A stretch of DNA of 64,000 nucleotides from Dyadobacter chenhuakuii. Lineage in GTDB: Bacteria > Bacteroidota > Bacteroidia > Cytophagales > Spirosomataceae. Both the position numbers and the translations under genes were made by a program. Of this stretch, positions 8,552 through 16,959 are shown piece by piece. Every line of letters starts with the position of its first letter. Position 1 is the first letter of the stretch. The notes under the pieces are model-generated. The model worked only from the letters and a program-made list of their open reading frames with translations. It did no database searches and was not told where the DNA came from. Where the stretch lies: NCBI RefSeq assembly GCF_023821985.2, contig NZ_CP098805.1:4584501-4648500 (forward strand), read 5' to 3'.

Positions 8552-8611
8552 ATACGGGAAAGGTTATGTTTTGATTCGTTTGAAACCCTTTCTCTAATCC
8601 GGAAAGGGTTT
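8519..8611 (+). promoter_or_regulatory. Leucine transcription attenuator upstream of leuA
   Basis: Three mutually exclusive pairings can be read. Arm 1, AACCTT (8519-8524, inside the leader ORF), pairs with AAGGTT (8560-8565). Arm 2, GGGAAAGGTT (8556-8565), can instead pair with AACCCTTTCTC (8584-8594), using one bulged C and one G-U: the antiterminator. Arm 3 (8583-8592) otherwise pairs with arm 4 (8602-8611) to form the terminator. A ribosome stalled on the Leu codons would cover arm 1 and free arm 2, which permits leuA transcription. Confidence 0.75.
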
Positions 8612-8612
8612 T
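8583..8612 (+). terminator. Terminator hairpin of the leu attenuator
   Basis: AAACCCTTTC (8583-8592) pairs with GAAAGGGTTT (8602-8611) in ten base pairs around a 9-nt loop, followed by a U-rich tail (TTATATTGTTT). It lies 54 bp before the leuA ATG and ends transcripts that fail to form the antiterminator. Confidence 0.75.
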
Positions 8613-8665
8613 ATATTGTTTGAAATTTATTAAATTCGTATCCATTAAAATTTTGATACCCACCA

Positions 8666-9823
8666 ATGAGTAATCGAGTCCAGATCTTCGACACAACTTT
8701 GCGAGACGGCGAGCAGGTTCCAGGCAGCCAATTAACGACAGAAGAAAAGGTTGTTGTAGCCAAGCAGCTCGAAAAACTCGGTGTAGACATTATTGAGGCC
8801 GGCTTTCCGGTTTCAAGCCCTGGCGATTTTAATTCTGTTGTTGAAATATCCAAAGCAGTGCGCGAGCCTATCATTTGCGCGCTTTCGCGGGCGGTGCCGG
8901 GCGACATTGATGCGGCTGCCAATGCATTGCAATACGCACGTCGCGGACGCATTCACACGGGCATCGGTTCTTCGGACATTCACATTCAGCACAAATTCAA
9001 TACAACACGGGAAAAGATCCTCGAAAGAGCGATTACGGCCACGAAATACGCAAAAAGCAAGGTTGAGGACGTGGAGTTTTATTGCGAAGATGCAGGACGT
9101 GCGGATCTCGTTTTCCTTGCGCAATTGGTTGAAGCAGTGATTGGTGCTGGCGCAACAGTGGTAAACATTCCGGACACAACCGGATATTGCCTTCCGGACG
9201 AGTATGGGTCCAAAATCAAATACATCTTCGAGAACGTTTCGAACATTCATAAAGCGGTTATTTCCATTCACTGCCACAATGATTTGGGATTGGCGACTGC
9301 GAATTCTATCGCGGGCATAAGCCAGGGAGCGCGCCAGGTTGAGGTTACGATCAATGGAATTGGTGAAAGAGCTGGAAATACGTCTTTGGAAGAAGTTGTG
9401 ATGGCTTTGACAGTCCACAAAGAACTTGGTTTGGAAACGGGAGTTAACACGCAATTCATTTATCCAACGAGCCAGCTGGTTTCGAAAATGATGCGCATGC
9501 CGGTTCAGGCAAATAAGGCGATTGTGGGACGGAATGCATTTGCACATTCATCCGGAATTCACCAGGATGGTTTCTTAAAACACCAGTTGACTTACGAAAT
9601 CATGAACCCGCAGGATGTGGGCGTGGATAAGTCGGACATTGTTTTGACGGCCCGTAGTGGTAGACATGCTTTGAAGCACCGCCTAGAATTACTTGGATTT
9701 AGGTTGGACAAGCCAGCATTGGACGAATTATATACAAGATTCCTCGAAGTAGCCGATTTGAAGAAGGAAGTGAACGACGCAGATCTGGTAGATTTGGCCA
9801 GAACAGCGATCCCAGTGGAATAA
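8666..9823 (+). CDS. leuA: 2-isopropylmalate synthase, short form without regulatory domain
   Basis: Condenses acetyl-CoA with 3-methyl-2-oxobutanoate, the first leucine-specific step. The catalytic barrel has QIFDTTLRDGEQVPG at the N-terminus, then AGFPVSSPGDF, the metal-binding HCHNDLGLATANS, NGIGERAGNTSLEE and HSSGIHQDGFLK. At 385 aa it ends after the barrel and subdomains. The ~130-residue LeuA-dimer domain that confers leucine feedback in ~520-aa LeuA proteins is absent. Control therefore probably rests on the attenuator directly upstream. The gene is followed by a strong bidirectional terminator. Confidence 0.93.
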   Translation: MSNRVQIFDTTLRDGEQVPGSQLTTEEKVVVAKQLEKLGVDIIEAGFPVSSPGDFNSVVEISKAVREPIICALSRAVPGDIDAAANALQYARRGRIHTGIGSSDIHIQHKFNTTREKILERAITATKYAKSKVEDVEFYCEDAGRADLVFLAQLVEAVIGAGATVVNIPDTTGYCLPDEYGSKIKYIFENVSNIHKAVISIHCHNDLGLATANSIAGISQGARQVEVTINGIGERAGNTSLEEVVMALTVHKELGLETGVNTQFIYPTSQLVSKMMRMPVQANKAIVGRNAFAHSSGIHQDGFLKHQLTYEIMNPQDVGVDKSDIVLTARSGRHALKHRLELLGFRLDKPALDELYTRFLEVADLKKEVNDADLVDLARTAIPVE

Positions 9824-9921
9824 TTAGAAAATCATTAAAAAGCATAACCCATTGAATCTGAATTTGATGTTTTAAAGAATTATTTGTAACATTACATATT
9901 CAATAACATCCATCAGATTGC

Positions 9922-9956
9922 AAAAAGCCCTCGGTGATTCTGACTAAGGGCTTTTT
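9922..9956. terminator. Bidirectional terminator between leuA and purU
   Basis: AAAAAGCCCT (9922-9931) pairs with AGGGCTTTTT (9947-9956). A T-run follows on the plus strand and an A-run precedes it, so it can stop both leuA (+) and purU (-), which converge here. Confidence 0.85.
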
Positions 9957-9961
9957 TCTTG

Positions 9962-10795
9962 TTACAGGATAATGGTTCGGTTGCCGTGAATAAACACGCG
10001 ATCATTGAAAACCAGCTTCAACGCCTTCGACAAAACGCCCTTTTCCGTATCCCTTCCCAGTGTAGCCATATCCGACGCAGTTTGCCGGTGATCCACTGAC
10101 TTTACGTCTTGCGCAATGATAGGTCCTTCGTCCAGATCGTTGTTTACAAAGTGCGCCGTGGCACCGATAATTTTGACGCCGCGCTCGTAAGCCTGTCGGT
10201 AAGGATTCGCGCCGATGAACGCAGGAAGGAAGGAATGGTGAATGTTAATGATCTTGTCCGGGAATTGATTGACAAAATTTGGCGTGATGACGCGCATGTA
10301 TTTGGCCAAAACCAGATATTCCGGACGGTAAATGTCCAGTGTTCTCAAAATAGCTTCTTCATGCTCTTCCCGCGTGCGGTTTTCGTGGGAAATGAAGTGA
10401 AAAGGAATGCCGAATTTGCTTACGAGCGGCTGTAATGTGTTGTAATTGCTGATCACGGCCAGAATTGTGGCATCCAGCTCGTCAAATGCGTATCTGATCA
10501 AAAGTTCGCCTAAGCAATGGTGCTCCTTAGTCACCATGAGCACAATGTCCTTTTTCTTTTTAGGATTAATGCGAAGGTTCAGGCCGGCTGGTAAATCAGA
10601 TTTCAGAACGTCCATTAACTTATCAATGTCCGTCTCGCCCTCAAACTCCGTCCGCATAAAGAAATATTTGGATGGGCTTACATATTCATCGTTGCGGATA
10701 ATGTTCTGATTATGAGCAAAAAGGATGCGGGTAACCTGGTAAATCAAGCCCTTGTGATCGGGGCCGTCCATTAATAGGATATGTCTTTGGATCAT
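9962..10795 (-). CDS. purU: Formyltetrahydrofolate deformylase
   Basis: Hydrolyses 10-formyl-THF to formate and THF, balancing one-carbon pools and feeding PurT-type purine synthesis. It has 277 aa. An N-terminal ACT domain (from LLMDGPDHKGLIYQVTRIL) covers about residues 5-85. A formyltransferase-fold domain follows with NYNTLQPLVSKFGIPFH, the catalytic IHHSFLPAF, and GATAHFVNNDLDEGPII. Family enzymes are activated by methionine and inhibited by glycine through the ACT domain. The gene is monocistronic, converging with leuA and divergent from the msrC-like gene. Confidence 0.95.
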   Translation of the reverse strand: MIQRHILLMDGPDHKGLIYQVTRILFAHNQNIIRNDEYVSPSKYFFMRTEFEGETDIDKLMDVLKSDLPAGLNLRINPKKKKDIVLMVTKEHHCLGELLIRYAFDELDATILAVISNYNTLQPLVSKFGIPFHFISHENRTREEHEEAILRTLDIYRPEYLVLAKYMRVITPNFVNQFPDKIINIHHSFLPAFIGANPYRQAYERGVKIIGATAHFVNNDLDEGPIIAQDVKSVDHRQTASDMATLGRDTEKGVLSKALKLVFNDRVFIHGNRTIIL

Positions 10796-10910
10796 TCGTT
10801 TTAAACTAAATGGACTTAAAATTAGTATTTAACCCGTTTCTTTTCCAAAGGTTGCGGTAACTAATCGACTTCCAGGCCTGTTTCAATAATTGACAAAGAT
10901 ATTTACCAAT

Positions 10911-11396
10911 ATGGCAGAAGAACTAATAGTCCCCACAAGCACAGACAGAGCGACGGTTTACAGAGCCCTGTTTCCACAAATCGAAGCATTAGTAACAACA
11001 GAAAGTGACCTCATCGCCAATCTGGCCAATGTTGCCGCGGCATTGAAGGAAGCATTCGGCTTCTTTTGGGTTGGATTTTATATCGTAAAAGAAGGCCAAT
11101 TAGTGCTCGGGCCATTTCAGGGGCCGATCGCCTGCACGCGCATTGCATTCGACAAAGGTGTCTGCGGAGCCAGTTACTCCCAGAAAAAAACATTGATAGT
11201 GCCCGACGTTGAAGAATTCCCGGGCCACATTGCCTGCAATTCCGCTTCCAAATCAGAAATCGTTTTACCCGTTTTTCACCGGAATGGAACTGTGGCCATG
11301 GTGCTGGATGTGGATAGTGATGAATTAAATGATTTCAGTGAAGTCGATGCCGAAGAATTGGGCAAGATCATGAGACTTATTGAGCGAAAACTATAA
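10911..11396 (+). CDS. msrC: Free methionine-(R)-sulfoxide reductase (GAF domain)
   Basis: A 161-aa single-GAF protein that reduces free Met-R-sulfoxide in the cytosol. The three redox cysteines C75, C85 and C109 reproduce the spacing (10 and 24) of E. coli YebR C84/C94/C118. The FWVGFYIVKEGQLVLGPFQG and PVFHRNGTVAMVLDVDS segments are also typical. The ATG at 10911 is chosen; an in-frame TTG at 10890 only adds seven residues. It is a stand-alone gene closed by a strong terminator. Confidence 0.92.
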   Translation: MAEELIVPTSTDRATVYRALFPQIEALVTTESDLIANLANVAAALKEAFGFFWVGFYIVKEGQLVLGPFQGPIACTRIAFDKGVCGASYSQKKTLIVPDVEEFPGHIACNSASKSEIVLPVFHRNGTVAMVLDVDSDELNDFSEVDAEELGKIMRLIERKL

Positions 11397-11410
11397 TTGA
11401 GTTAAAAAGC

Positions 11411-11446
11411 AAAAAGCCCTGCTACGGTCTCGTAACAGGGCTTTTT
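11411..11446. terminator. Strong bidirectional terminator
   Basis: AAAAAGCCCTG (11411-11421) pairs with CAGGGCTTTTT (11436-11446), and the loop carries a further small TACG/CGTA stem. It lies between the convergent msrC gene and the minus-strand gene ending at 11461. Confidence 0.85.
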
Positions 11447-11460
11447 GTATGGTCTTCGGC

Positions 11461-11757
11461 CTAGTTCAAAGAAAACATCGGCAACCTCAGTGCAACCACA
11501 TTGTTGAACATGAGTTTGGAAATTTTTGGATCCATATAATCAATCAGCGGGAATTCAGACACAAGTGACATTACCTCAAACTCGCTATCTGCTCTTACCA
11601 CGCACCAAAGTCTGGAGTAATCTTCCGAAAGGGCATAGGACATCAGCCGTCCCTGCTCCATCATTTCATTAATCTTTTTTCTTTGAGCAGGTATTTTCGC
11701 TGTAAAATCTTCCGACATAACAGCCGGAAGTTGAATTTCAACCATGTATTGGCTCAT
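11461..11757 (-). CDS. Muconolactone isomerase-like small protein
   Basis: A 98-aa protein resembling the ferredoxin-like (dimeric alpha-beta barrel) fold of muconolactone delta-isomerase. It begins MSQYMVEIQLP, has a basic helix (AQRKKINEMMEQGRLMSY), a WCVVRADSEFEVMSLVSEFP segment and a C-terminal strand. No aromatic-degradation genes are nearby, so true isomerase activity is doubtful. Such stand-alone homologues are often of unknown role. Single gene, convergent with msrC. Confidence 0.6.
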   Translation of the reverse strand: MSQYMVEIQLPAVMSEDFTAKIPAQRKKINEMMEQGRLMSYALSEDYSRLWCVVRADSEFEVMSLVSEFPLIDYMDPKISKLMFNNVVALRLPMFSLN

Positions 11758-12040
11758 AGGTGATAGAAGTTAGGTGTACAGAAATACCTTAGCGTTTACT
11801 TCACTTGTAATAAAAGGATATGTATCAATGATTAGTTCCGGCATGTAATGTAGCAAACATTATCAAAAAACCTTTTTTACTTTTTCCAACCATTTCAATG
11901 TGCATCGTGTCAAACCTAATACGAATTGCCCTGATCAGAATTGTGCAATGCGTTAGCCATGAAGCAGTATTCATCTATCTTTGGGATAGCGGTGCTGATT
12001 TTTATAACAATAAACCGAACGAAGCACCCCTAAACTTCGG

Positions 12041-12610
12041 ATGACCTTTAACGAACAGGAATTAGTGCAAGGCTGCAAGCAGCGCAACCGGTCTGCCCAA
12101 AGACAACTTTATGATGTCTTCGGGGGCAAGCTGTTTGCTATATGCCTGCGTTACACTAAAAACCGGACCGATGCGGAGGATGTTTTACAGGATGCGTTCA
12201 TTAAGATTTATGAAAATATAGATTCTTTCAGAAACGATAGCCCGTTGGAGTATTGGCTCCGTTCTGTTGTAGTGAACACAGCATTAAACCATCTGAGGCA
12301 GCAGAAATATCTGAAAGACCTGGATGACATTGATTTACACCATAATGGTATTGCTGATAGGGAAGTAACATTGGGGGATTTTCAGTTGAAACAACTTTTG
12401 GAAGTTATAAAAGAGTTGCCAACCGGATGCCAGACCATATTTAACCTTTATGCCATTGAAGGTTATCAGCACAATGAAATAGCCCAAAAGCTGGGCATAT
12501 CAGAAGGAACCTCAAAGTCGCAATATGCGCGGGCGAGAGGGCTCCTTCAACAAAAATTGAACAAAGAAAAAAGATTTAATGATGGATCCGTCCGAGATAA
12601 ACAACTTTGA
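12041..12610 (+). CDS. ECF-type RNA polymerase sigma factor
   Basis: A 189-aa sigma-70 family factor of the ECF group. Region 2 spans about residues 15-95 (FAICLRYTKNRTDAEDVLQDAFIKIYENI, with the DAEDVLQD core). Region 4 is around 125-180, with PTGCQTIFNLYAIEGYQHNEIAQKLGISEGTSKSQYARAR as recognition helices. The stop lies inside the next gene (32-nt overlap), so the partner protein is translationally coupled and is probably its regulator. The 283 bp before it contain no other gene; an autoregulated promoter would be expected there but I could not identify it. Confidence 0.92.
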   Translation: MTFNEQELVQGCKQRNRSAQRQLYDVFGGKLFAICLRYTKNRTDAEDVLQDAFIKIYENIDSFRNDSPLEYWLRSVVVNTALNHLRQQKYLKDLDDIDLHHNGIADREVTLGDFQLKQLLEVIKELPTGCQTIFNLYAIEGYQHNEIAQKLGISEGTSKSQYARARGLLQQKLNKEKRFNDGSVRDKQL

Positions 12611-14138
12611 AGATCAGTGGCGAAAGGCTTTGAAAGAAGCCTCCGAGGCTCCTCCTCAATCAGTTTGGGAGGGCATAGAAGCGCGTCTCGATCAGCAGGA
12701 TAAAGGAATGATACTGCCGCTTTGGTGGCAGTCATCGAAGCTATGGTATGCAGCAGCCTCCATTGTAGCACTGTTGCTGGTGGGTGGTGGGATTTGGTAT
12801 TCCAATTCAAAAATGAACGGAAATAAGATCAATACTGAAATTGCTGTCAAACAAAATGCAAAAGAGGGTGTAATAACTGACAACCAGACGCCGGAAGCTG
12901 AAATAGGAGAGGCTGAAAAAAGCGCAGACGCCGAGGCAAATTCACTAGCTGAAACAAGCGCTCCAACTGAGAAGAGTCAACAAACTGAAACAAGTGCAGA
13001 TGCTGGTCAAGAGCAACTGGCTGTTGTGAAAAGCAAGGAGGGAAGCTCAACGGTTATTCGTAAGCCTGCCATCAGCATTGAAAATCAGACATTAGCATTA
13101 GAAAGATCGCCAGAAAGCGCCGCTTCGACGTCATCCGAAAAACCAGCTTTTACGCACACTAAAACCCCTGCGGCTTCGGTCATAGATAACAATGCAGGCC
13201 TTGCTAATGGTGTGGCAGAGGTCGCTAATGCTCCGGCAAATGTTGCGAATACTGAGGCCGAATCCACAATGGCGCTCGCATTATTGCCGACAACGCCTTA
13301 CAGCGACCTGGACATTCACATGCAGAAGCGCTATGTGTTTTTCCAGCCTGACGTTATCAAGGAAGAGCCTCTGGCGCCGGCAAAACACACCGAATATTAC
13401 GCTGGGCTCAGCCTTATGCCAGCGTCTTTCAATCCTAACCTTACTGTAAAGGAAGCCCCTGTGGGCTTTTCAGGGCAATCATTATCCATGCGTAGAGCAG
13501 TTTCCGGAACGAGCGAAGCAGGTGCTTCCTATGCCGTACAAACACAAGGTGGGATGAAAATTTCCAAGCATTGGTCCCTGGAAATGGGTGTGAGTTATCT
13601 GAAAGGAAATTCGACTTATGAAGGTGGCGGCTATGTTTTGAATGCATTCAGCAACAAGTCTGCGAATGTTCTGGAAAACGCTTATGCGGGCCTGGCTTCT
13701 GGTTATGCAGGGGTAAATGGTGATAAAACTGCTGATTTTGTCAACAACGGCGCACTCTATATTGATGTAGCCAAAACAGTAAGCAACAACTATCAATATC
13801 TGCAGCTGCCCGTTCAGGCCGGGTTTACGCTTTATCCCGAGAAAAAATTTAATGCTTCTATCTTAGGCGGTATGATGGCTAATTTCTTCCTCAGCAATGA
13901 GTTGGAGTCCGCATCAGGTGAAATTATCACCACCAAGGCCAGCGACGAAATTTACAGAAGCATGAACTGGGCAGCCACAACCGGCCTGCGATTTAATTAC
14001 AGGCTTTCCCCGCGCTGGAATGCAAACCTGACAGGATCTTACCAGAAATCGGTAACATCAGGTTTCCGGTCTACGCAGAGCCTGGATTCCCGGCCGTATC
14101 TGTACGGCGTTTCATGGGGAATGCGCTATTCTTTTTGA
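12579..14138 (+). CDS. Putative anti-sigma factor fused to an outer-membrane beta-barrel domain
   Basis: A 519-aa protein overlapping the sigma gene by 32 nt. Residues 1-50 resemble a short cytoplasmic anti-sigma head (FEDQWRKALKEASEAPPQSVWEGIEARL). One membrane helix follows at about 54-74 (YAAASIVALLLVGGGIWY). Then comes ~190 residues of Ala/Glu/Thr-rich low-complexity linker. From about 265 to the end there are alternating amphipathic strands with the terminal aromatic signature (MRYSF) of porin-like outer-membrane barrels. If real, one chain would span the cytoplasm, inner membrane, periplasm and outer membrane. The anti-sigma role is inferred from position and head sequence. No cleavable signal peptide is seen. 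Confidence 0.7.
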   Translation: MMDPSEINNFEDQWRKALKEASEAPPQSVWEGIEARLDQQDKGMILPLWWQSSKLWYAAASIVALLLVGGGIWYSNSKMNGNKINTEIAVKQNAKEGVITDNQTPEAEIGEAEKSADAEANSLAETSAPTEKSQQTETSADAGQEQLAVVKSKEGSSTVIRKPAISIENQTLALERSPESAASTSSEKPAFTHTKTPAASVIDNNAGLANGVAEVANAPANVANTEAESTMALALLPTTPYSDLDIHMQKRYVFFQPDVIKEEPLAPAKHTEYYAGLSLMPASFNPNLTVKEAPVGFSGQSLSMRRAVSGTSEAGASYAVQTQGGMKISKHWSLEMGVSYLKGNSTYEGGGYVLNAFSNKSANVLENAYAGLASGYAGVNGDKTADFVNNGALYIDVAKTVSNNYQYLQLPVQAGFTLYPEKKFNASILGGMMANFFLSNELESASGEIITTKASDEIYRSMNWAATTGLRFNYRLSPRWNANLTGSYQKSVTSGFRSTQSLDSRPYLYGVSWGMRYSF

Positions 14139-14216
14139 AATAAATCCAAATCAGTTCCAACCATTTTTTGATTTTGAGTTTCTAGGATAATGTAGATTAA
14201 AAACAAACTATTAGCC

Positions 14217-15452
14217 ATGAACAAGATTCTTAAAACATTATTAATCCCAGGAATCATTGCAGGTACGATCATCAGTTGTACCAACGACAATCCGGGTCCG
14301 GATAATTTGCCGGACCCGATTTATCCGGTTCAGGTTCCATCCCGCATTTCAGCAGGGACAAATGAATTTTCATTTCAATTCCTTCACACCTTGCAGGAGA
14401 CAGAGGCCTCGGACAAAAACCTGTTCGTATCACCGCTGAGCCTGCATATGGCATTGGGCATGCTGCTCAATGGAGCCGAGAAGGAAACGGCCGACGAAAT
14501 ACTGAAAAGCCTGCAAATGGAAGGCGTTTCGCTCTCAGATCTTAACAATGCTTACAAAACGCTGCTGAACGATCTGCCCATCGCAGATTCGAAAGTGAGC
14601 CTTGGCCTCGCAAATTCCCTTTGGTATAAAAGCGGTTTCAGTGTGCAGCCCGACTTTCAATCTGTTTTGAAAAATTCCTTTAATGCAGAGGCAACCGGTC
14701 TTCCGTTCGATAATGCAGCGAAAGACAAGATTAACCAATGGGCAAGTGATAAAACGAATGGTAAGATCAAAAAAGTAATAGATGAGATCAAGCCTGAGCA
14801 CGTCATGTTCCTGCTGAACGCATTGTATTTCAAAGGAGACTGGAAATATCAGTTTGACGCCAAGAATACCAGAGAAGAAACATTTAAGCTAGAAAACGGG
14901 AGCGGTAAACCAGTTAAAATGATGTTTACCAAATCAAAATTTAAAACAACCAGCACCGAAACCTATTCGGCGGTCCAGCTTCCGTATGGAAATGGGCAGT
15001 ACAATATGACATTACTCGTTCCGAAAGGGCAAAATACGGTGGATAACATGCTCACAAGCTTCAATGCAAGCGACTGGGACCGGATTCGCGGAGGAATGCC
15101 GGAAGCAAACATTGAAGTAGGCTTACCCAGATTTACATTGGAATATTCGGCTCAGCTGAAAGAAACTTTGAAAGAAATGGGTATTCAAAAAGCATTTACT
15201 ACCCAGGCCGAACTGGGCAAAATAAATCCGAAAGCGAACCTGTTTGTGGATTTCGTGAAGCAAGACGCCTACTTAGGCATTGATGAAAAAGGAACAGAAG
15301 CTGCGGCAGTGACTTCGATCGGAGTGGGCATGACATCCGTTGGCCCCAACCAACAGGTGCTTTGTGATCGTCCGTTTGCATTGCTCATCAGCGAAAATAC
15401 ATCGAATACGATACTTTTCATGGGCAGGATCAAGAACCCGGAAAGCAAATAG
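14217..15452 (+). CDS. Serpin-family protease inhibitor, predicted lipoprotein
   Basis: A 411-aa serpin. The N-terminus is a lipoprotein signal with lipobox IISC (C21), suggesting membrane anchoring on the cell surface or in the periplasm. Serpin landmarks include FVSPLSLHMALGMLLNGA, NALYFKGDWKYQFD and the C-terminal DRPFALLISENTSNTILFMGRI. The reactive-centre hinge EKGTEAAAVT (357-366) has the small-residue pattern of inhibitory serpins. Counting from it puts P1-P1' near T373-S374 with M372 at P2, which suggests an elastase- or chymotrypsin-like target. It lies 78 bp after the sigma/barrel pair. Confidence 0.93.
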   Translation: MNKILKTLLIPGIIAGTIISCTNDNPGPDNLPDPIYPVQVPSRISAGTNEFSFQFLHTLQETEASDKNLFVSPLSLHMALGMLLNGAEKETADEILKSLQMEGVSLSDLNNAYKTLLNDLPIADSKVSLGLANSLWYKSGFSVQPDFQSVLKNSFNAEATGLPFDNAAKDKINQWASDKTNGKIKKVIDEIKPEHVMFLLNALYFKGDWKYQFDAKNTREETFKLENGSGKPVKMMFTKSKFKTTSTETYSAVQLPYGNGQYNMTLLVPKGQNTVDNMLTSFNASDWDRIRGGMPEANIEVGLPRFTLEYSAQLKETLKEMGIQKAFTTQAELGKINPKANLFVDFVKQDAYLGIDEKGTEAAAVTSIGVGMTSVGPNQQVLCDRPFALLISENTSNTILFMGRIKNPESK

Positions 15453-15486
15453 CAGGGCCTTTCAGCTATTAAGATATTTAAGATAA

Positions 15487-15511
15487 AAAATGCCGGTAGT
15501 CCTGGCATTTT
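15487..15511 (+). terminator. Terminator after the serpin gene
   Basis: AAAATGCC (15487-15494) pairs with GGCATTTT (15504-15511) around a 9-nt loop, about 35 bp after the serpin stop. Confidence 0.65.
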
Positions 15512-15523
15512 CGGGGTGCGTTA

Positions 15524-15557
15524 TCGTCCGGAGGCCTTGCTTTCGGACGATTTTGTT
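15524..15557 (+). terminator. Second, tandem terminator
   Basis: TCGTCCG (15524-15530) pairs with CGGACGA (15544-15550), followed by TTTTGTTTTG. Two hairpins in a row separate the serpin from the next transcription unit. Confidence 0.65.
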
Positions 15558-15645
15558 TTGTATTACAACCATTTACAAAATCACCGTGTCATGCAATAAG
15601 TCAAGTTTAAATATAATTATTACTGGCCTCTATAATCTAACTGCT

Positions 15646-16935
15646 ATGAAACCTAATCCTTTACTCTTGTTATTATTTCTTGCTGCAATGTGCTGGTCAT
15701 GCAACGACCAATGCAAGGAAACGCGTATTACCAGGCGCTTCACCAATGTTACACACTCTCTTCTGGAGCTGCGAACCATGGTTAAGAACGAATCACCCAG
15801 AGCGCTGGAACGGCCAGGTAAAATGTACATTAAGGGCGATTATCTTTTTGTAAATGAGATCAAATCAGGCATTCACATCATTAATAACAAAGACAAATCG
15901 CACCCCGAATTTATAACCTTCATCCGTATACCTGGAAACGGTGATATGGCTGTTCGTGACAACATTCTGTATGCCGACAGCTTTTCGGATCTCCTCGCGA
16001 TTGACATCAGCGATCCTTCGAATCCAAAAGAAATGCAACGGATTAAGAATGTCTTCAAAAACGGCCTTTTCGATGGCGGCACCTGGACATTGAACGAAAC
16101 AACAGGCGCTATCAACGATCAGAATGTAGATTTTGTAACTGAAACGGTGACTGTAAATTGCGAGGAAGGTGTAAATCCGGGCTGGTGGGGCGGATGGATG
16201 AATGACTCCTTTGCTCAGTCGTCGTTTTCCGGATCATCGTCATCGGCGCCCAGTTCCGGCGGAAGCAGTGGAAAAGCAGGCTCCATGGCGCGGTTTGCAC
16301 TGCATCAGAACTTCCTATACACGGTAACGCAAAACAGCCTGCATCTTTTTGATGTTGCTATTCCCTCGAAACCAAAAGATTTCTCAACCATAAACTTCGG
16401 GTGGGGGATTGAGACCATTTTCCCGCACGATAACAAGCTTTTCATCGGCTCCAACACCGGAATGTTCATTTTTGACAACAGCAATCCGGCCGAGCCAAAA
16501 CAACTCTCTACATTCCAGCACGGCCGCGCGTGCGATCCGGTGGTGGTGCAGGACAACATTGCCTATGTAACGATCAGGACCGGAACATTTTGCCAGGGAT
16601 CGCAGAATCAGCTGGACCTCGTAGATGTAAGCAATCCTTCCTCGCCACAGCTTATCAAAAGCTATCAAATGGAAAATCCGCACGGTTTAAGCATTGACTC
16701 GCCCACATTGTTCCTTTGCGAAGGCGAGCATGGGCTTAAAGTTTTTGATGTAAAAGATAAATTCAAGATCGACAAAAATCTGCTTGCCCACTTCAAGGAT
16801 ATGGATGCCTTTGATGTGATCTCATTGGGAAAAACACTACTGCTCATTGGAAAAGACGGATTTTACCAATACGATTCCAGCAATCCGAAGGATCTGCGGC
16901 TGCTTAGTAAAATTCCGGTCGGCAAAGCGATCTAA
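15646..16935 (+). CDS. LVIVD-repeat lipoprotein (beta-propeller-like)
   Basis: A 429-aa predicted lipoprotein: hydrophobic signal then WSC (C19). The body has repeats of the form DISDPSNPKEM, DVAIPSKPKDF, DNSNPAEPKQL, DVSNPSSPQLI and DSSNPKDLRLL, each following a hydrophobic strand. This is the LVIVD pattern of probable surface beta-propellers. A Ser/Gly-rich linker lies at about residues 190-215 after the GWWGGW segment. Several Cys residues may form disulfides. The ATG at 15646 is chosen because the signal peptide begins there. A small barrel gene follows after 24 bp, so the two are likely co-expressed. The ligand is unknown. Confidence 0.8.
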   Translation: MKPNPLLLLLFLAAMCWSCNDQCKETRITRRFTNVTHSLLELRTMVKNESPRALERPGKMYIKGDYLFVNEIKSGIHIINNKDKSHPEFITFIRIPGNGDMAVRDNILYADSFSDLLAIDISDPSNPKEMQRIKNVFKNGLFDGGTWTLNETTGAINDQNVDFVTETVTVNCEEGVNPGWWGGWMNDSFAQSSFSGSSSSAPSSGGSSGKAGSMARFALHQNFLYTVTQNSLHLFDVAIPSKPKDFSTINFGWGIETIFPHDNKLFIGSNTGMFIFDNSNPAEPKQLSTFQHGRACDPVVVQDNIAYVTIRTGTFCQGSQNQLDLVDVSNPSSPQLIKSYQMENPHGLSIDSPTLFLCEGEHGLKVFDVKDKFKIDKNLLAHFKDMDAFDVISLGKTLLLIGKDGFYQYDSSNPKDLRLLSKIPVGKAI

Positions 16936-16959
16936 GCATTCCTCTTCAAAACGATCCCG

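Noticed and set aside
8403..8665. T-box riboswitch before leuA
   Set aside because: No T-box sequence; a Leu-rich leader ORF with alternative hairpins explains the region better.
11758..12040. Gene or promoter in the 283-bp gap before the sigma factor
   Set aside because: No ORF with recognisable features and no convincing promoter box.
15490..15645. Longer N-terminus for the LVIVD lipoprotein
   Set aside because: It crosses a terminator hairpin and would bury the lipoprotein signal peptide that begins at 15646.
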